Below, piece after piece: positions 44,011 through 56,160 of a stretch of DNA of 64,000 nucleotides. This DNA is from Gnetum montanum (lineage: Eukaryota; Streptophyta; Gnetopsida; Gnetales; Gnetaceae): positions 305,068 to 369,067 of the forward strand of contig MNCI01005975.1 of NCBI GenBank assembly GCA_015680685.1, read 5' to 3'. How positions within the stretch are numbered: the first letter of the stretch is position 1; every line of letters begins with the position of its first letter. The position numbers and the translations under genes are program-made. Under the pieces are notes generated by a model. The model was not told where the DNA came from. It did no database searches and was given only the letters and a program-made list of their open reading frames with translations.

Positions 44011-46326
44011 TTCTTGGATCCATTTTCTAAACCACTTAGTTGGAAGGTTGGTTGTAAATTTATAGCCCTCGTAGCATTTTTTTTTTGCTGCAGTTGTGAG
44101 GGTATTTCATCTTGCATGGATGGAGCAAGAGATAAATGGGTTGAGGGTGGAGAGATGTGTGTAGATGGATGTGGAGGGTGGTATGGATATGGGTGCTCCC
44201 CTCAAGTAGATGGTAAATGAGTTTAATGGTATTTTTGGGGATAATAGTGATGTTGGAATGAGGCATGGCTTGTAGAGCTTCATGGAAAAACAGGTTGTTC
44301 AATATAATACCTGTATGGATCTAGTTGCCTATAAGGGTACTGCTATCTTGGTGGTGGCATTCCCCATAATTGTGGTTGGGTCATTGCTAGTATTGCTCAT
44401 ACAGTTGTGGTGGAGCTCCACTTGGATAGTAAGCTTGTTGTTGTTGGTGTAACTACCCTGGATTGCATTGAGGATAAGGCAATCATTTGGGTGCTTGCCT
44501 TTGTGCTAGTTGAGGATTCAACACATACACCCTAGACTCTTGTAAGTGTGACACTACAAGACAACATTCTTTAGGATGGTCATATTGACAAATGTCACAC
44601 CCAATGTCATCATCGAATTCTATCTCCACAACTTTTTCTACTACAACAACTTTACCCTTACCCCTTTGGTAGGCATGTTCAACTTCTTTCCATCTCTTAT
44701 GATTGTAATCACTATTCTGCTATTTGGATTCTTCAGCAATCTTCATAGCAGTTTGGAATTTTTCATCCAAAGAGTTTCATAATTTATCAACTTTTTCCTA
44801 AATATCATAAATAAATTTTTGGATGGGCAAGGTTTTCCTATTCACCACTTTGTCGAGTGGTGACTCCTCCTCATCATAGAATTAGATCTTCCTTTTCTTG
44901 ATGTAAGCATTCCTATCATATTCTTTTACACTTTCCCTTTTTCACAACTCACCTTCTTCTTTTGGTACCTACTCTATCAGCCTTTGTATCTAATGAGCTC
45001 TTAGTTTGAATAGTCTCCCTTTGGCATAAAGCCCAAGAGTTATTCTAGTTTTTTCTCTGAGCCCATCTATGTTGTGGCAGAGTTGTTCCTTTGAGAATAA
45101 CCATGGCCAGGGCATCAATGTTAGAAAGAATAATATTTGCCCATGATGGCATCCAAAGGTTTATGTGTTCCCTATTTCCAGCCTTGGATTTGCCTTCTCA
45201 AATTAGACACTCTAGAGTATGTTTGGTATTTGTCATTAAATAGATCTAGCATGGTGCTCCATCTATGAATGGATTCTGGTTACAAGGATCAGTACCAGCT
45301 TTCTACCTCTTTGATGAGTGTCCTAAGAAATAGCTTCAATTCCTGCTAGTCATTCTCTATGTTTTATAAGGTGCAAGAATCATGAAAGGCTTATAGATGT
45401 GTTTATGAATTAGAGTTGTATCCCACTCAAATCTTTGGATATTATTCATGTCTAAGCACTTGATCCAACTATCTCTCACATGCCTAGTTGGGATTTTGAT
45501 TGCCTCTACAATGTTAAGCATGCTTCGAGTTGCTAGTAAAGGCTTATCATCATCATTATTTTATTGTCGCTGATGATGTACTCTATTACCCCTTTGATTA
45601 TTATGAGCGTGACAATTAGTATTATTGTCTTGCTGCTCACCTCCACCACGATTTTTCCTTCTAAGGTATTTTTCAAAACTAGAAGAAGAGAGAAAAAGAT
45701 GTAGATGAAGAGGATGAAGAGGGAGGAGGATTGCCACCACTATGGTATCTACCAACTCCCCTTCAATTATCATGACCATGTTTGTTAGGTTTCTTATCAT
45801 CTTCATGCTTGTCTGAGCCCCTACCTTGATTGCCATCTTTACCTAAACCTAGTTTATTAATAGTGGAATGTAGATTCAATTTCACACCCCCATCACCAAT
45901 AACAAGGGGTGGAGAATCTTCATGTTGAGAGCCCCTAGAGAAAGGATCCTCATTGTCATCTTGGTACAACAAGAATAAGGGATTGGTGAATTTTTTTCCC
46001 TTCACAAACTCATGTTGCTTGTCCTGGTGTCAATCTCTTTGGCGTTGTGTTTTAGTGGGATGGTAGTCTTGGTAGTCATGATCATGCACAACGTACTCCT
46101 CTTGAAGATCATGGATTCTTAACTTAAGAGTTTGAAGCAACATCATGGGCACAAATTGATCGGGATGCATTACAATGTTGCCTTCCATGTCATGCCATTG
46201 CAGTTGTTCATCCTAATGTAGGATGAAGGTGAAATTGGGCACATACTCATCTAGATGAGTATATACCACCTTGCACTCTTATGGGACCAGTGGCTTAACA
46301 TCATCACATGTAAGAGAAGAAGACAT
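44011..46326 (-). pseudogene. gag of copy B
   Basis: The minus-strand start is at 46326 (MSSSLTCDDV, a start also seen in copy C). The translation continues with HLDEYVPNFTF and an open piece 46005-45763 containing NLHSTINKLGLG (copy D has NLHSTIHNLGF). A charged region rich in His and Asp follows, then the gag core down to about 44880, and a proline/glutamine-rich spacer to 44011. A TAA occurs after about 15 codons and other stops follow. Gag would build the particle. Confidence 0.65.
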
Positions 46327-46461
46327 TTTGAAAACAAATAGAATATTAGTATGCTTATATAATTATATTACATGTGAGAGTGATGTTGAACTTGGGGTTT
46401 GTATAATGATGTTAATGATGTTTACTAATCCTACATAGCGCATGTCTCAAAAAAAAAAGAA

Positions 46462-46479
46462 TCCCTGACAATGGCACCA
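46462..46479 (-). other. Primer-binding site of copy B (tRNA-Asp type)
   Basis: Minus-strand TGGTGCCATTGTCAGGGA starts one base inside the LTR. It matches the complement of the 3' end of plant tRNA-Asp (TGGCGCCGTTGCCGGGGA) at 14 of 18 positions, and all four differences are transitions. Minus-strand DNA synthesis would start here. Confidence 0.75.
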
Positions 46480-46480
46480 A

Positions 46481-47020
46481 TGATGAGCAGTGAAGGTAGC
46501 CCTATACCCAACCATATGAATCACAAGTGTTCACACATGATTTGGTTGAATTTCATGGACTCTATAATTTTCTTGTGCGTTAATTCTTTAGGAAGTGAAC
46601 TAGGCATTAAGAATGTTCATTGTCTTCCCAAATACACTTGGGAAGCTCAAGGATATTGTTTAACTATAATTGAGGCACATAATTTTTATCATTTTTTGTT
46701 TTATGATTTTGGTGCTTGAAAAAAATAGGATAAAGAATAAAGTAATTTAATGTCTACTTTAATCTAATTGACTAACTATTATGTAACTAGTCCTAACATA
46801 AGTATCCAATCCCACTTGTCGTACACATCATGAACACATATAACGTTGCTAGGTTACCAAGCATTAAGTGCTATTGGGATTATCAAATGTCATACGCATG
46901 CTCAAAGTTGTCATACTTATGTGTTTACTTAATTTTTATTTATCTTATCTCGCTTAATTACTTAATTAGCTTAATTACTGAGGAACATTGAATACATAAG
47001 TAAAAATATTAAATGCATGA
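46481..47020 (-). repeat. 5' LTR of copy B, outer part missing
   Basis: TGATGAG at 46481 marks the inner edge. Alignment with the 3' LTR (14175-14714) runs for 540 bp and stops after AAATGCATGA at 47020, where the 3' LTR continues for another 356 bp. The missing part is U3, including its outer end. Confidence 0.8.
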
Positions 47021-47123
47021 TGCTAGTTATCTAGATTAGTTATATTATACACAATTACTATAAAGGTATTAATAATTTATCTTTTAAAAAATTTTAAAAT
47101 TTGAAGTCACACATGTTAAAACC

Positions 47124-48700
47124 ATGTCTTCTTCACTTAAGGCCAAGTGTGATGAGAACAATCATAGGGAAAAAATAGGTTCTATACTGAAGAGAATTTG
47201 AGTGAACAACCTCAATCAAGGGTTTCATATGCTCATTTCAATTGATACTACATGCAAGAACTATGTTCAACTAGTACAAATAATTTTAGAGCAGATGGAG
47301 AAAGTCCTAGAACAAGGAGAGCCTCAAGGCCTAGGACCTCCTCTAAACCTAGAAAAGATAAATCAAGGAAGCATGGGGAGAACTATAGGAGCCATGGTGA
47401 TTCTCCTAGTTCCTCATCTTCCTCTTCCTCTTCAACATCTAGTTCTAATGAAGATGAATGTAGGTATAGAGATAGAACTCCACTATGGGGTCAAGATAAA
47501 GATAGAGATCAAACCCAAGGGCAAAATCAAAGACATCAAAATGAGCATAGACAAGATCATCACAATTAGGTGAATAAAAGTATAGATTATCATCATGATG
47601 TGTCTGATACAGATGAACCCTTATTAACTACTAGAGGCCTAACATAGATTAGGGATGCAATTCAAATACTCCAAAGGCATCAAAGGGACAACCACATCAA
47701 ACGGCTTGATATGGACAACATTCCTAAATTTAGGGGAGGCTATAATTATGATCCACAACATCACTTATACGCCGTACATGATGCTTACACCTTGCAAAAT
47801 ATTGAACATAACTAGTGAAAGCTTAAGCCCTTTCCTAGGATACTAATAGATGAAGCCAAATGTTGGTATAGATTGTTGGAACCAAATTCAATCCACTAAT
47901 GGTCCACGATGCTAGAACTCTTGAATGAAAAATACCAAACCTATGTGAGAGTGTTCAACTTGAGAAAAAAAATCCAAGGGTGGAAGTAAGAAAATCATGA
48001 ATCCTTGGATGTGGCCTTGGATAGATACTATTCTATACTGCATAGATGTCTAGGCCATGATTTCTCTAAAAAAAGCAACTTTTTCACATCATAGATGGGC
48101 TTCATAATGAAACAAGGGAGAACCTTGGGATTGATACCCAAGGTCAATTATACAAACTGAAAGCTCATTAGATATAAAGTCTAACTGAGCATATGGCAAA
48201 AGAAGAAGGAGAGCTATGTAAACGAGAGAATGTAGAGGAATATAACTAGGACCCAACTCTTCAAAAAAAAAAAAGGATCCATATCTATGATGAGGAAAAA
48301 GCAATAACTCTCGATGAGGTGATTTCACAACAAACCTTGTCGATACAAAGGTTTATTGATGAGCATGAAGTAAGGAGAAGATGTGGAAGTTGATGAATGA
48401 AAAAGTTACAACTTACATGAAAACCATAAAGGAGAGAGTAACACAACAAGAATCAAGTGATCAAAATAAGAAGAGGAAAAAGAACCAAGAAACATGTAGG
48501 AACACTTATCGACAAAAAGAAAAATGACTGTAGAAGAAGAGGCTATAAACTCAATCATAGAAGAGGTTGATGGATGTGACATCTACCTATATGACCATCC
48601 AAAGGACTATTTCCTAGTCATGTTACATCTACATGAGTATTGGGCTTTTGCATTGAATCTCAAGTTTGTACAAAAGTAAGTACATAGGAAATTAACTTTT
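47124..48700 (+). pseudogene. gag of copy C
   Basis: The start MSSSL at 47124 matches copy B. An arginine/serine-rich segment follows (open at 47252-47569, with a run of about eleven Ser near residues 52-62), then RLDMDNIPKFRGGYNYDP (about 47700-47760), the entry of the gag core. Downstream, 48000-48360 holds a decayed YYSILHRCLGHD-like box and an RL-I-I-like helix. Near 48570-48610 the zinc-knuckle position reads CDIYLYDHPKDYF, having lost cysteines that copy D keeps. Frameshifts and stops are frequent. Confidence 0.65.
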
Positions 48701-49810
48701 TTGCAAGACAATTATAGACAGTCCTACAACCAACCATACTTTCCTAGTGGGACTTCTAATCAACCTCAAAACTACTATCAAACATAGTGGAAAAACCCAC
48801 AGTCATGGGGAAGGCCATCATCAAACCAGCATTACCCTTATTACTAGTTAGACCCATATGAATATTACATTCAACAACTTGTTTCCCCGACTGGTTCTAC
48901 TTCCTCTACCTCAAATCACTACTACCACTGTCCTGAATATCATCAACATGAAACATCTTCTAAAGGATCACCACCTCACACCTCTCACCCTCTATCATAC
49001 CCTCAATATTCTCATACTTCACTCCATCATATGTCATTGCCAACAACACAATAAGGTTCAACACCACAATATCAACAAAAGAATGGCACTTATGCTATGA
49101 ACATATATGAAAATGATAATGCTAGTAGATCTCAACCATAACCTCAAAAATTTCCTTTCTTTAGGGTAGTTTCATCACACAAGCAGAAAAATAATAGACC
49201 TACTAGCACATCAAAACCTACATAAGGCCAATTTGGTGCAACATCCTTCCTCACAAAAACAATGTCTCTTGATCACACGCAAAAGCTAATAGCCATTACC
49301 ACTCCAACATAAGACATAAAAAATGAACCTATCACTATGGAGAGACAGAAGAATCCATGCATCACTAATAATAAAGAATGCAGTTATGCATTGAAAGTTG
49401 GAAATATTAACACCCCCTATACCAACCCACCTTAAAGCTCAGAATTAAGTGCATAAGAAAAAACTAGTCTATGCAATAGCCAATATACCAAAAGACACCC
49501 GATGGCTTGAAAATGAGAATATAAAACTATTTCAAAGATGCATGAAAGCAACTGATCCACTTATTAGTTCTAGACTTAAGAAAATTGACCAAATAAAGGA
49601 CTTAGACATAGATATCTTACACTAATTATAAACCAAAAGAGGATATTAAACACATTTGGGCCCCCTAAAATAGAAATATCTCTAAGTCTAGATGAATATA
49701 CATATCCAAATGATCCAAACGAGACTATCACCAATGTTAGATGTGCTACCACACGATTAATTAAATTAGTAATAGTAATAGATGGAAAATCAGTGGTGTA
49801 TAACTAGGGG
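48701..49810 (+). other. Copy C region downstream of gag
   Basis: It begins with a proline/tyrosine/glutamine-rich stretch (YNQPYFPSGTSNQPQNYYQ-like, 48720-48790) like that of copy D at about 55860-56160. It then gives decayed sequence with no clear protease active site. An open stretch near 49440-49620 (KKLVYAIANIPKDTRWLENE) has no family I recognise. No RT motif is present. Confidence 0.45.
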
Positions 49811-51993
49811 ATTGTTTGGTCCATCTCCTGAATGTGTGACCATAAGATTAGTCATGGGAGAATGCTCCATCCTATTTCAAGAACTAATAAGTGTTTTTCA
49901 CTTTTTTGTTTTACAATTTTTTATCATTTTCTTATTTCTTCCAAGATTTTCCAATTCTTAATATGTTTTCCATTTCTTTTTATTTTTCTTTTCTTTATAG
50001 TTTTCTCTTTTCTTGAGTCATTTCCTTTATGTTTATGAATGTTATTTATGTTTTTGTTAATAATATTACCAAGTCATGATGCAGAAGTTAATTCTATGTG
50101 TTGAGTTTTTATGCTATGCTATGCTATCAAGATGATTGGGTAAGTAATTGTGTAGAGCAGTGGGACCACCTCATCCATCCCTCCAATTCTCTAAATAAAA
50201 AGCTCTTTTTTTCATGAAAGTAATTTGGTTCTTATTTCATAAAACTAAATTCATTAATGATCATTATACCTTGAAGAAAGAGAGAACAACCAAGTGGGAA
50301 TGATAAGGGTGTGAGCTCAAGGGGATTTGTTGGGTTCTCTTCTTGACTTCCTTCGTGTGGTTTATGACTTCTCATGGAATGTATCATCACTTCGTTGTAG
50401 ACTAATAACAAGAAACTAAAAGTCTTTACATGGTGTGGTTCTCATCCAAAATTATAAAAATATAAAATCAAAAAATAAAAATAAAAATTCAAAGCACACC
50501 CCTTAGACACAATAATGGGCTACAAGCACTAGTTATGGAGTTGGAAAGACATGTTACCCATGCCTAAAGGTTCCTCTCTAACTAAGGCCCTTTCTTCCTT
50601 CTTCTCTTTTCTTCTCTTTTTGGAGCAATGATCATTCTTTGTGGTGGTTGTGGATTCATGGTTGTCAGCAGGAAGGAACACATCAATGCAAGGTCACTAT
50701 TAATGGTATGGGTTTGGTTTGAAGTTGGATGGATAGGTATGGTAATCATTTTAATCACATTTGACATAAGAAGCTATTGCAAACATGGTAAAGCACATTA
50801 CATCCTAATCTTTGCAATATCTTCTCATCCCATTAATTCACCTCATTGTTGCATATGGTTATGAGCCTTTTGATTTTATGTAGTATAGTGCAACATCCCA
50901 ACCATAGCAGTTGTGTGTTGTTTGGAATAAAGACATGATCTACATTTAACTTCTAGGGTATCCGTGGACATCTATAGAAGTGGTTATGCAAGGGCATTAT
51001 GGCAGGAGTCTGCTTTGGGAAGGATCCACTTGCATAATGTTTGTTGATGATGACATTAAACTAACCTTCACATCTTCTAGAAAATCAGGTATGGTTTCTC
51101 TAAATTCATGCATGATTTCGGACTAGTTCTCATTCGTTTCATTAATTTTTCCTACTTTTCTATTTCGATATCCATTAATATTTCTTGGCCATCTTCTAAA
51201 TCAAACCTTTGGTTTTCATTATTCAAAAACTTGTGGACTTCCGAAGTTACTCTTATTAGTCATGGGGGCTAGGGATTCTTGTTTTGAAATTTTTTCTAAC
51301 ATCCTATTTTCAAACATCATGGTGACTAATAGCAATTGATAGGTGAACAGCTTGATGATTTTAGTTACCTCATAGCCTTGGGCATAGTATGTTATCATCA
51401 CCTTGAGCTTAAATGCAAACTAAGGGATCTGAAAAGGGTTAATTATTAAGGAAAATCTACCAAAACTAATGTTGATCCTTTGGTGACTATAGGTGATGCT
51501 AAAAGGGACACCTAAGGAAGATGGTCTTTTACCAGGCACAAAAACGAAGCTAAGAGAGGGAAAATGAAGGATATGCCCATGGAAAAATAGTAGCACATAC
51601 GGGATAATGGCTTAAAAATCACATAATTTCTTGATCCATGGAACAGTGAGAAGAAGTTTCAATCCATCCTTCAAGAATGTTCTGCATAACCAAAGAAGCA
51701 TCAACATAACAATCAAGGTTGGAAGTCTGCCATCTCTAGCAGCAACCAGAAGAATAACCTTTAGTGGATTTTTGAAGACCTTTGTAAGTTTTGTAATCTT
51801 CAATATCTATCAAGTCTTTTTGTCACTTTTTTATTTTGTTTACATCCACTCGAATAAAATTTTGTAATGCAGCACTCAAAGTTAGTTAGTAGTTAGAGTC
51901 AGTTAATAATCCCATACCTTTCCAATGTTTTTTAAAGAACTTGTTGCTTCTTTTGTTCACTCAAGGATGAGTTTTAATTTAGTCATGGATGTA
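49811..51993 (+). other. 3' noncoding region of copy C
   Basis: A T-rich stretch (49888-50060) is followed by a block shared with copies B and D (50423-50540) and a CTGCTTTGGGAAGGATCCACTTGCA word near 51008-51036. It ends with ACTCAAGGATGAGTTTTAAT and the tract CATGGATGTA before the LTR. Open frames such as 50582-50864 lack recognisable motifs. Confidence 0.5.
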
Positions 51994-52854
51994 TGATGAA
52001 TTGTATTTTTTATAGGTCTTAATATTGAATTCCTAACCCAATATCGTGGCACAAGTTTCGATATCCGATATCCGATATCACGGGATGCATTTTGGGTTAT
52101 AAATATGTGTGCTCTTGCCATGTATGGGAAATTATTTTGTCAATAGAGTAGCTAAACTCTTGTAGTTTTATTCTATAGTCTTAGAGAACAATTAGTGAGT
52201 GCCCACAGTATGGATTTGAGTCAATTGTATGACATCTTATTCGAGAGGCAATGTACTTGGACACATTCCATGAACGACAATAAGATCGAGATTCATTTTT
52301 ATTCATTACAACACTTTGACTTAGATTAGATTTACTTTTAATGAAATTTATATTTCATGTACATAGTTAATATTTACATTTCCATGCATATTAATGAATC
52401 GGTAGAATAAGCGTAACCAGTTTTGAGTGTAAACACATATTTTCTTGGTAATTCTAGCATCGTTATTGCTTAGTTTGCCCAATAGCATAACGCTTGGTAA
52501 TTCCAGTAGTGGATACATTGGTTCAGGGTGTGTACGACAAGTTGGGAATAGACATTCATCATCCATAGGCTACTTTAGAATTTATCCTTTATTTGTTAAT
52601 TAGATTAATAATTAATTTCTCTGTTATCATTAAGAGTAGCATAAGATCAAAACAAGATCAAGAATCATATGGCTCACTCTAGACTAAACCATACATGACA
52701 AAGCTACCATTAGTCCAAGTGGGAAGATAGCGAACTGCAATCAAGGCATAATGATCTAGATGCCACAACTAGTATCATCCATGGAACAGACTAGAACATG
52801 TGTGAATGCTTGTGATTCATATGGTTGGATGTAGGGGGTACCCGTTGCTCATCA
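51994..52854 (+). repeat. 3' LTR of copy C
   Basis: It begins TGATGAA and ends CTCATCA. A TATAAATA box is at 52098-52105, preceded by clustered GATATC words. Later segments (CGCTTGGTAATTCCAG near 52490, GGTTCAGGGTGTGTACGACA near 52515) match the LTRs of copies D and E. Confidence 0.85.
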
Positions 52855-53159
52855 ACAAGCCAACCACCTTGTAATATGCTTAAAAAAAGAACACAAGTGC
52901 ATTAGTAAGGAGATGGATTTAGTTCATGCAAGCATTTAACCTAAAAATTAGGAATACAATAGGGAAAGATGATGTGATAGTTCATCATCTTTTGAGGATA
53001 AAGACATTAGAAAACTTTAATAAGACATGGGATAAAAATTTCCCCAATGAATACCTATTCCACAATGGGACTAATTCCTTGGCATGCATCTCCAGCTAAA
53101 TACCTTATGATCAAAATAGTTTATTAATTATTTTCTAAGGAGGATCATTATCATTTAGT
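52855..53159. other. Unassigned sequence between copies C and D
   Basis: Three hundred bases of AT-rich DNA with no motif I recognise. It continues at 60034 on the far side of copy D, so it is the older sequence into which D inserted. Confidence 0.4.
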
Positions 53160-53164
53160 ATATG
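53160..53164. other. Target-site duplication of copy D (left)
   Basis: ATATG, identical to 60029-60033. Confidence 0.9.
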
Positions 53165-53961
53165 TGATGAGCCGCGATATCGTGTACGCGATATCGCATC
53201 TACCACATAATATCGCATACGCGATATCGTGTCCTGCCTCATCTTCTATAAATAAGATGTGGCCCCATTTGTTCCAAGGAAGTTAGACTTAGACCCTTAG
53301 CCAGATTCTTGTAGTTTTCTTATTCCAAAGTTAAAATTATTTCTGTGTGCCTGCAATAGGAGTCATAGAGTGAACGGATCTTTATTCAAGCAATTTGTAC
53401 CTGAGCACAATTTTGTGTATGACAATAAAGATGAACTTTATGATAAATCTTGCAGCATACAGATTAAGCTAATTAGTAATTAATGATTTTCTAGTTAATC
53501 AATATCTTTCTCAACTTTCAACCCCCTTAGTTAAATACACTCAGTACGACCGCTTCGAGCATGCGTGTAGCGCTTGGTAACCCAGTAACGATTAGCGTTT
53601 GGTAATCCTAGCAACACTGCACTGGTTCAGGATGTGTACGGTAAGTGGGAACGGATATTGGTGTTAGGAACATTTAGAATTTAGTTAATGAATAGTTAAT
53701 GTAAGTTATTCACTTAGTTCTCTCTCCATTTCCTTTATTAGTAGAAGACATAAAAAGACAAAAAGCTATAAAAATCATATACCTCAAGCTTACTTAACCA
53801 TACAACTATGACAATACAAGTAAGTTTGGAAAGACAATGATTGATTAACCCTGAGTGTTCCATTAAGGCGCGTAAGCACTTAGTTCTTGGAGTTTGACTG
53901 GATCATGCGTGAAATGCTCGTATTCGTATGGTTGAGTGTAGGGGTACCTTGCCACTCATCA
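53165..53961 (+). repeat. 5' LTR of copy D
   Basis: TGATGAG...CTCATCA. Right after the start there are three CGATATCG-type palindromes (about 53175-53230), then TATAAATA at 53247-53254. It matches 59254-60028 throughout. Confidence 0.93.
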
Positions 53962-53962
53962 T

Positions 53963-53980
53963 TGGAATCATTGCCAGGGA
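53963..53980 (+). other. Primer-binding site of copy D (tRNA-Asp type, decayed)
   Basis: TGGAATCATTGCCAGGGA, one base after the LTR, matches the tRNA-Asp complement at 13 of 18 positions. Confidence 0.65.
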
Positions 53981-54227
53981 CTTAGTTGTTTTTGCACTAT
54001 GTAGAACATAGGAAATCATTCATATCATTGGAATGTTAGTGTTGGAGGGTAACATAGTGTTGCCTCTAGATCGATCAGTCCCCAACATTCTCCTTCGTGC
54101 TCTCATACGAATAGGCATGCCACTTTTATATACATAATACATTGCATGCAATCATGACATAAGGGACTATCACCCCAGAGAAGCGCAATGTCAAAGGGAC
54201 TTGCGACAGGAGAGATAACATACATCC

Positions 54228-55781
54228 TTGAAGGGTAAATGGCCCCATGAAGCCTCACATGTTTTGAGAGAAATTGAGAATGGTAAACCTACTTCAACAA
54301 GTTCCCCACAAAATGATGTTCCTCCTCCTAACATTGGTCAGGAGGTGATGTATCAGAACCTTCACTCCACTATTCACAACCTTGGTTTTGATACCCATGA
54401 ACACGAAGTATTCAACGAGGGAACACAAACACACGATAACGGTGGACGTTCTGATCATGATCACGATTGAGGTTGAGACCACCGAAGAGAAGGTAGAAAA
54501 CATCGTCATGGTGATGATTCTCCTTATTCTTCACCTTCATCGTCACCTTCACCCTCTCCTTCAGTGTCTGGATGTAGTCATAGAGAAACCAATCATGAGG
54601 ATAAGGGAAAATGAAGTGAAAGACATCGACGAGATAGTAGAGAATGAGGACGAGGGCACTCTAAGGAATCAAGGTATAGAAGAAGGGAGAGTAGGGAACC
54701 ACGTAGACACCATAGACGCTATGAACGAGACGATCATGAAGAACCCCTACTCGCAACTAGAAGCATGCTAGATATAACAGAGGCTATAAGAGTTCCAACA
54801 AGGCACCAAAAGGATAGTAGGATGAAGAGGTTAGACATGAACAAAATCCCATAATTTTAAGGGGGATACAATGTTGATCCTCAAAATCACTTACAAGCAT
54901 TCCACGATGCATGTGCCTTGAAAAACATAGAGAACGAATGGCCAAAACTGAAGTTGTTCTGAAGGACACTAGTGAAAGAAGTAGAAAGCTGGTACTGGTC
55001 CTTAGAACCAGAATCCATTCGAAGGTGGAGTACAATGTTAGAACTGTTCAATGATAAGTACCGAATGTACTCTTGAGTGTCTAACCTATGGAAGAAAATC
55101 TAAGGATGGAAGCAAGAAAATCATGAACCCTTGGATGCTTCCATGGGACATTATTACACACTATTACATCGTTGCCCTGGCCATGGTTATTCGCAGCAAG
55201 ATCAACTATGCCATCTCGTGGATGGACTTAGGCATGAAACAAGGAGAACCCTTGGGACGTATGCCCAAGGAAGGTTGTCGGAGCTTAGGTCTCATCAAAT
55301 TCATAGATTGCTAAAGCAAGTAGCCAAAGAATAAGGTGAGCCACAAAAGAGAGAAAGTGCGGAAGAATACAATTGAGATCCTTCATTTTGAAAAAGAGGA
55401 GTGAGATTTTGCAAGGAGGAAGAAGAGTCACCACTCAAAGAGATGGTGAATAGGAAAACTTTGCCTCTTCAAAAGTTAACAACAGAAGTATCGGCAAAGG
55501 TAGACCAAATATGGGACTCCTTGGATAGTAAATTTGAAACCATTCTTAAAATTGTAGAGGAGTCTAGGGAGCGAGGTAGTGACCACGACAAAAAGAAAAA
55601 GAGAGAAGTGGACAATGCATGTAACAAGGGTAAGGGAAAAATGGCCATCATAGAAGAGGTTGTGGATTTAGACATGGACAATGATAGTGAATGCAAGATA
55701 TGCCAATACGACCATCCTAAGGGATGTTGCCCAATGATCTCACATCTACAAGAGTCTAGGGTGTATGCACTCAACCCATGA
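54228..55781 (+). pseudogene. gag of copy D
   Basis: An open piece at 54228-54470 contains NLHSTIHNLGF. Frames then shift through an Arg/Ser-rich stretch to RLDMNKIP and GGYNVDPQNHLQAFHDA (about 54830-54915), the gag core entry. 55131-55334 is MDASMGHYYTLLHRCPGHG plus the LRSHQIHRLLKQVAKE helix. 55401-55781 ends gag with a CCHC-like knuckle, CKICQYDHPKGCCP (C-x2-C-x3-H-x3-C), better preserved than in copies A to C. Stops (for example in GGYNVDP's approach, and after VAKE) and frame changes prevent a full protein. The knuckle would bind RNA. Confidence 0.72.
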
Positions 55782-56160
55782 CTAAATAAATGACAAGCAC
55801 CCTGATGGTTACCTTATCTCCAAGGTAACCCAATGTAGTTCCACAAACCTTGAACATATTATCCAAGTGGAACTCCAGCACAACCTATTGAGCAACATCA
55901 ACAATGGCAATACCCACAGTCATGGGGGATGCCACCACCAAGGCATCAATACCCCTATCGACAACCTGACCCATATGGCTACTACGTGTAGCATCCAATC
56001 TCTCCACGTGACTCTGTTAGTCACATTACACCACAACATCACTATCAAGCTCATGAGTATTATAGAAATCCTTCCCCTAGGGAAGATAACCCACAAACAT
56101 ACCATCCTTCAAATCCATCCGTAGCTCTCACACCAATAGCTCCATTACCACCTGCTCCAG

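Larger units (their letters stand above)
14175..47020 (-). mobile_element. Athila-type Ty3/gypsy retrotransposon, copy B, interrupted by element T
   Basis: On the minus strand the order is 5' LTR (truncated, 46481-47020), primer-binding site, gag, protease, RT, RNase H and integrase (to 40602). The integrase then resumes at 20554 after the nested 20-kb element and is followed by an extra coding region, a noncoding stretch, a purine tract and the 3' LTR (14175-15070). Without the insertion the element is about 12.8 kb. Integrase reading continues in one frame across the nested element's target site. Many stops and frameshifts mark it as old. No target duplication can be shown, because the 5' LTR has lost its outer end at 47020. 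Confidence 0.85.
47021..52854 (+). mobile_element. Athila-type element, copy C (5' LTR lost, no RT seen)
   Basis: The plus-strand order is a short leader, gag from 47124, a decayed protease-side region, a T-rich noncoding stretch and a 3' LTR (51994-52854). Copies C and B meet head to head at 47020, each lacking LTR sequence there. No RT, RNase H or integrase motif was seen between gag and the 3' LTR, as in copy D. Confidence 0.7.

Noticed and set aside
52855-53159. Treating this stretch as copia gag
   Set aside because: It lies left of the copia integrase if copy D is removed, but none of its frames shows a copia gag motif or zinc knuckle.
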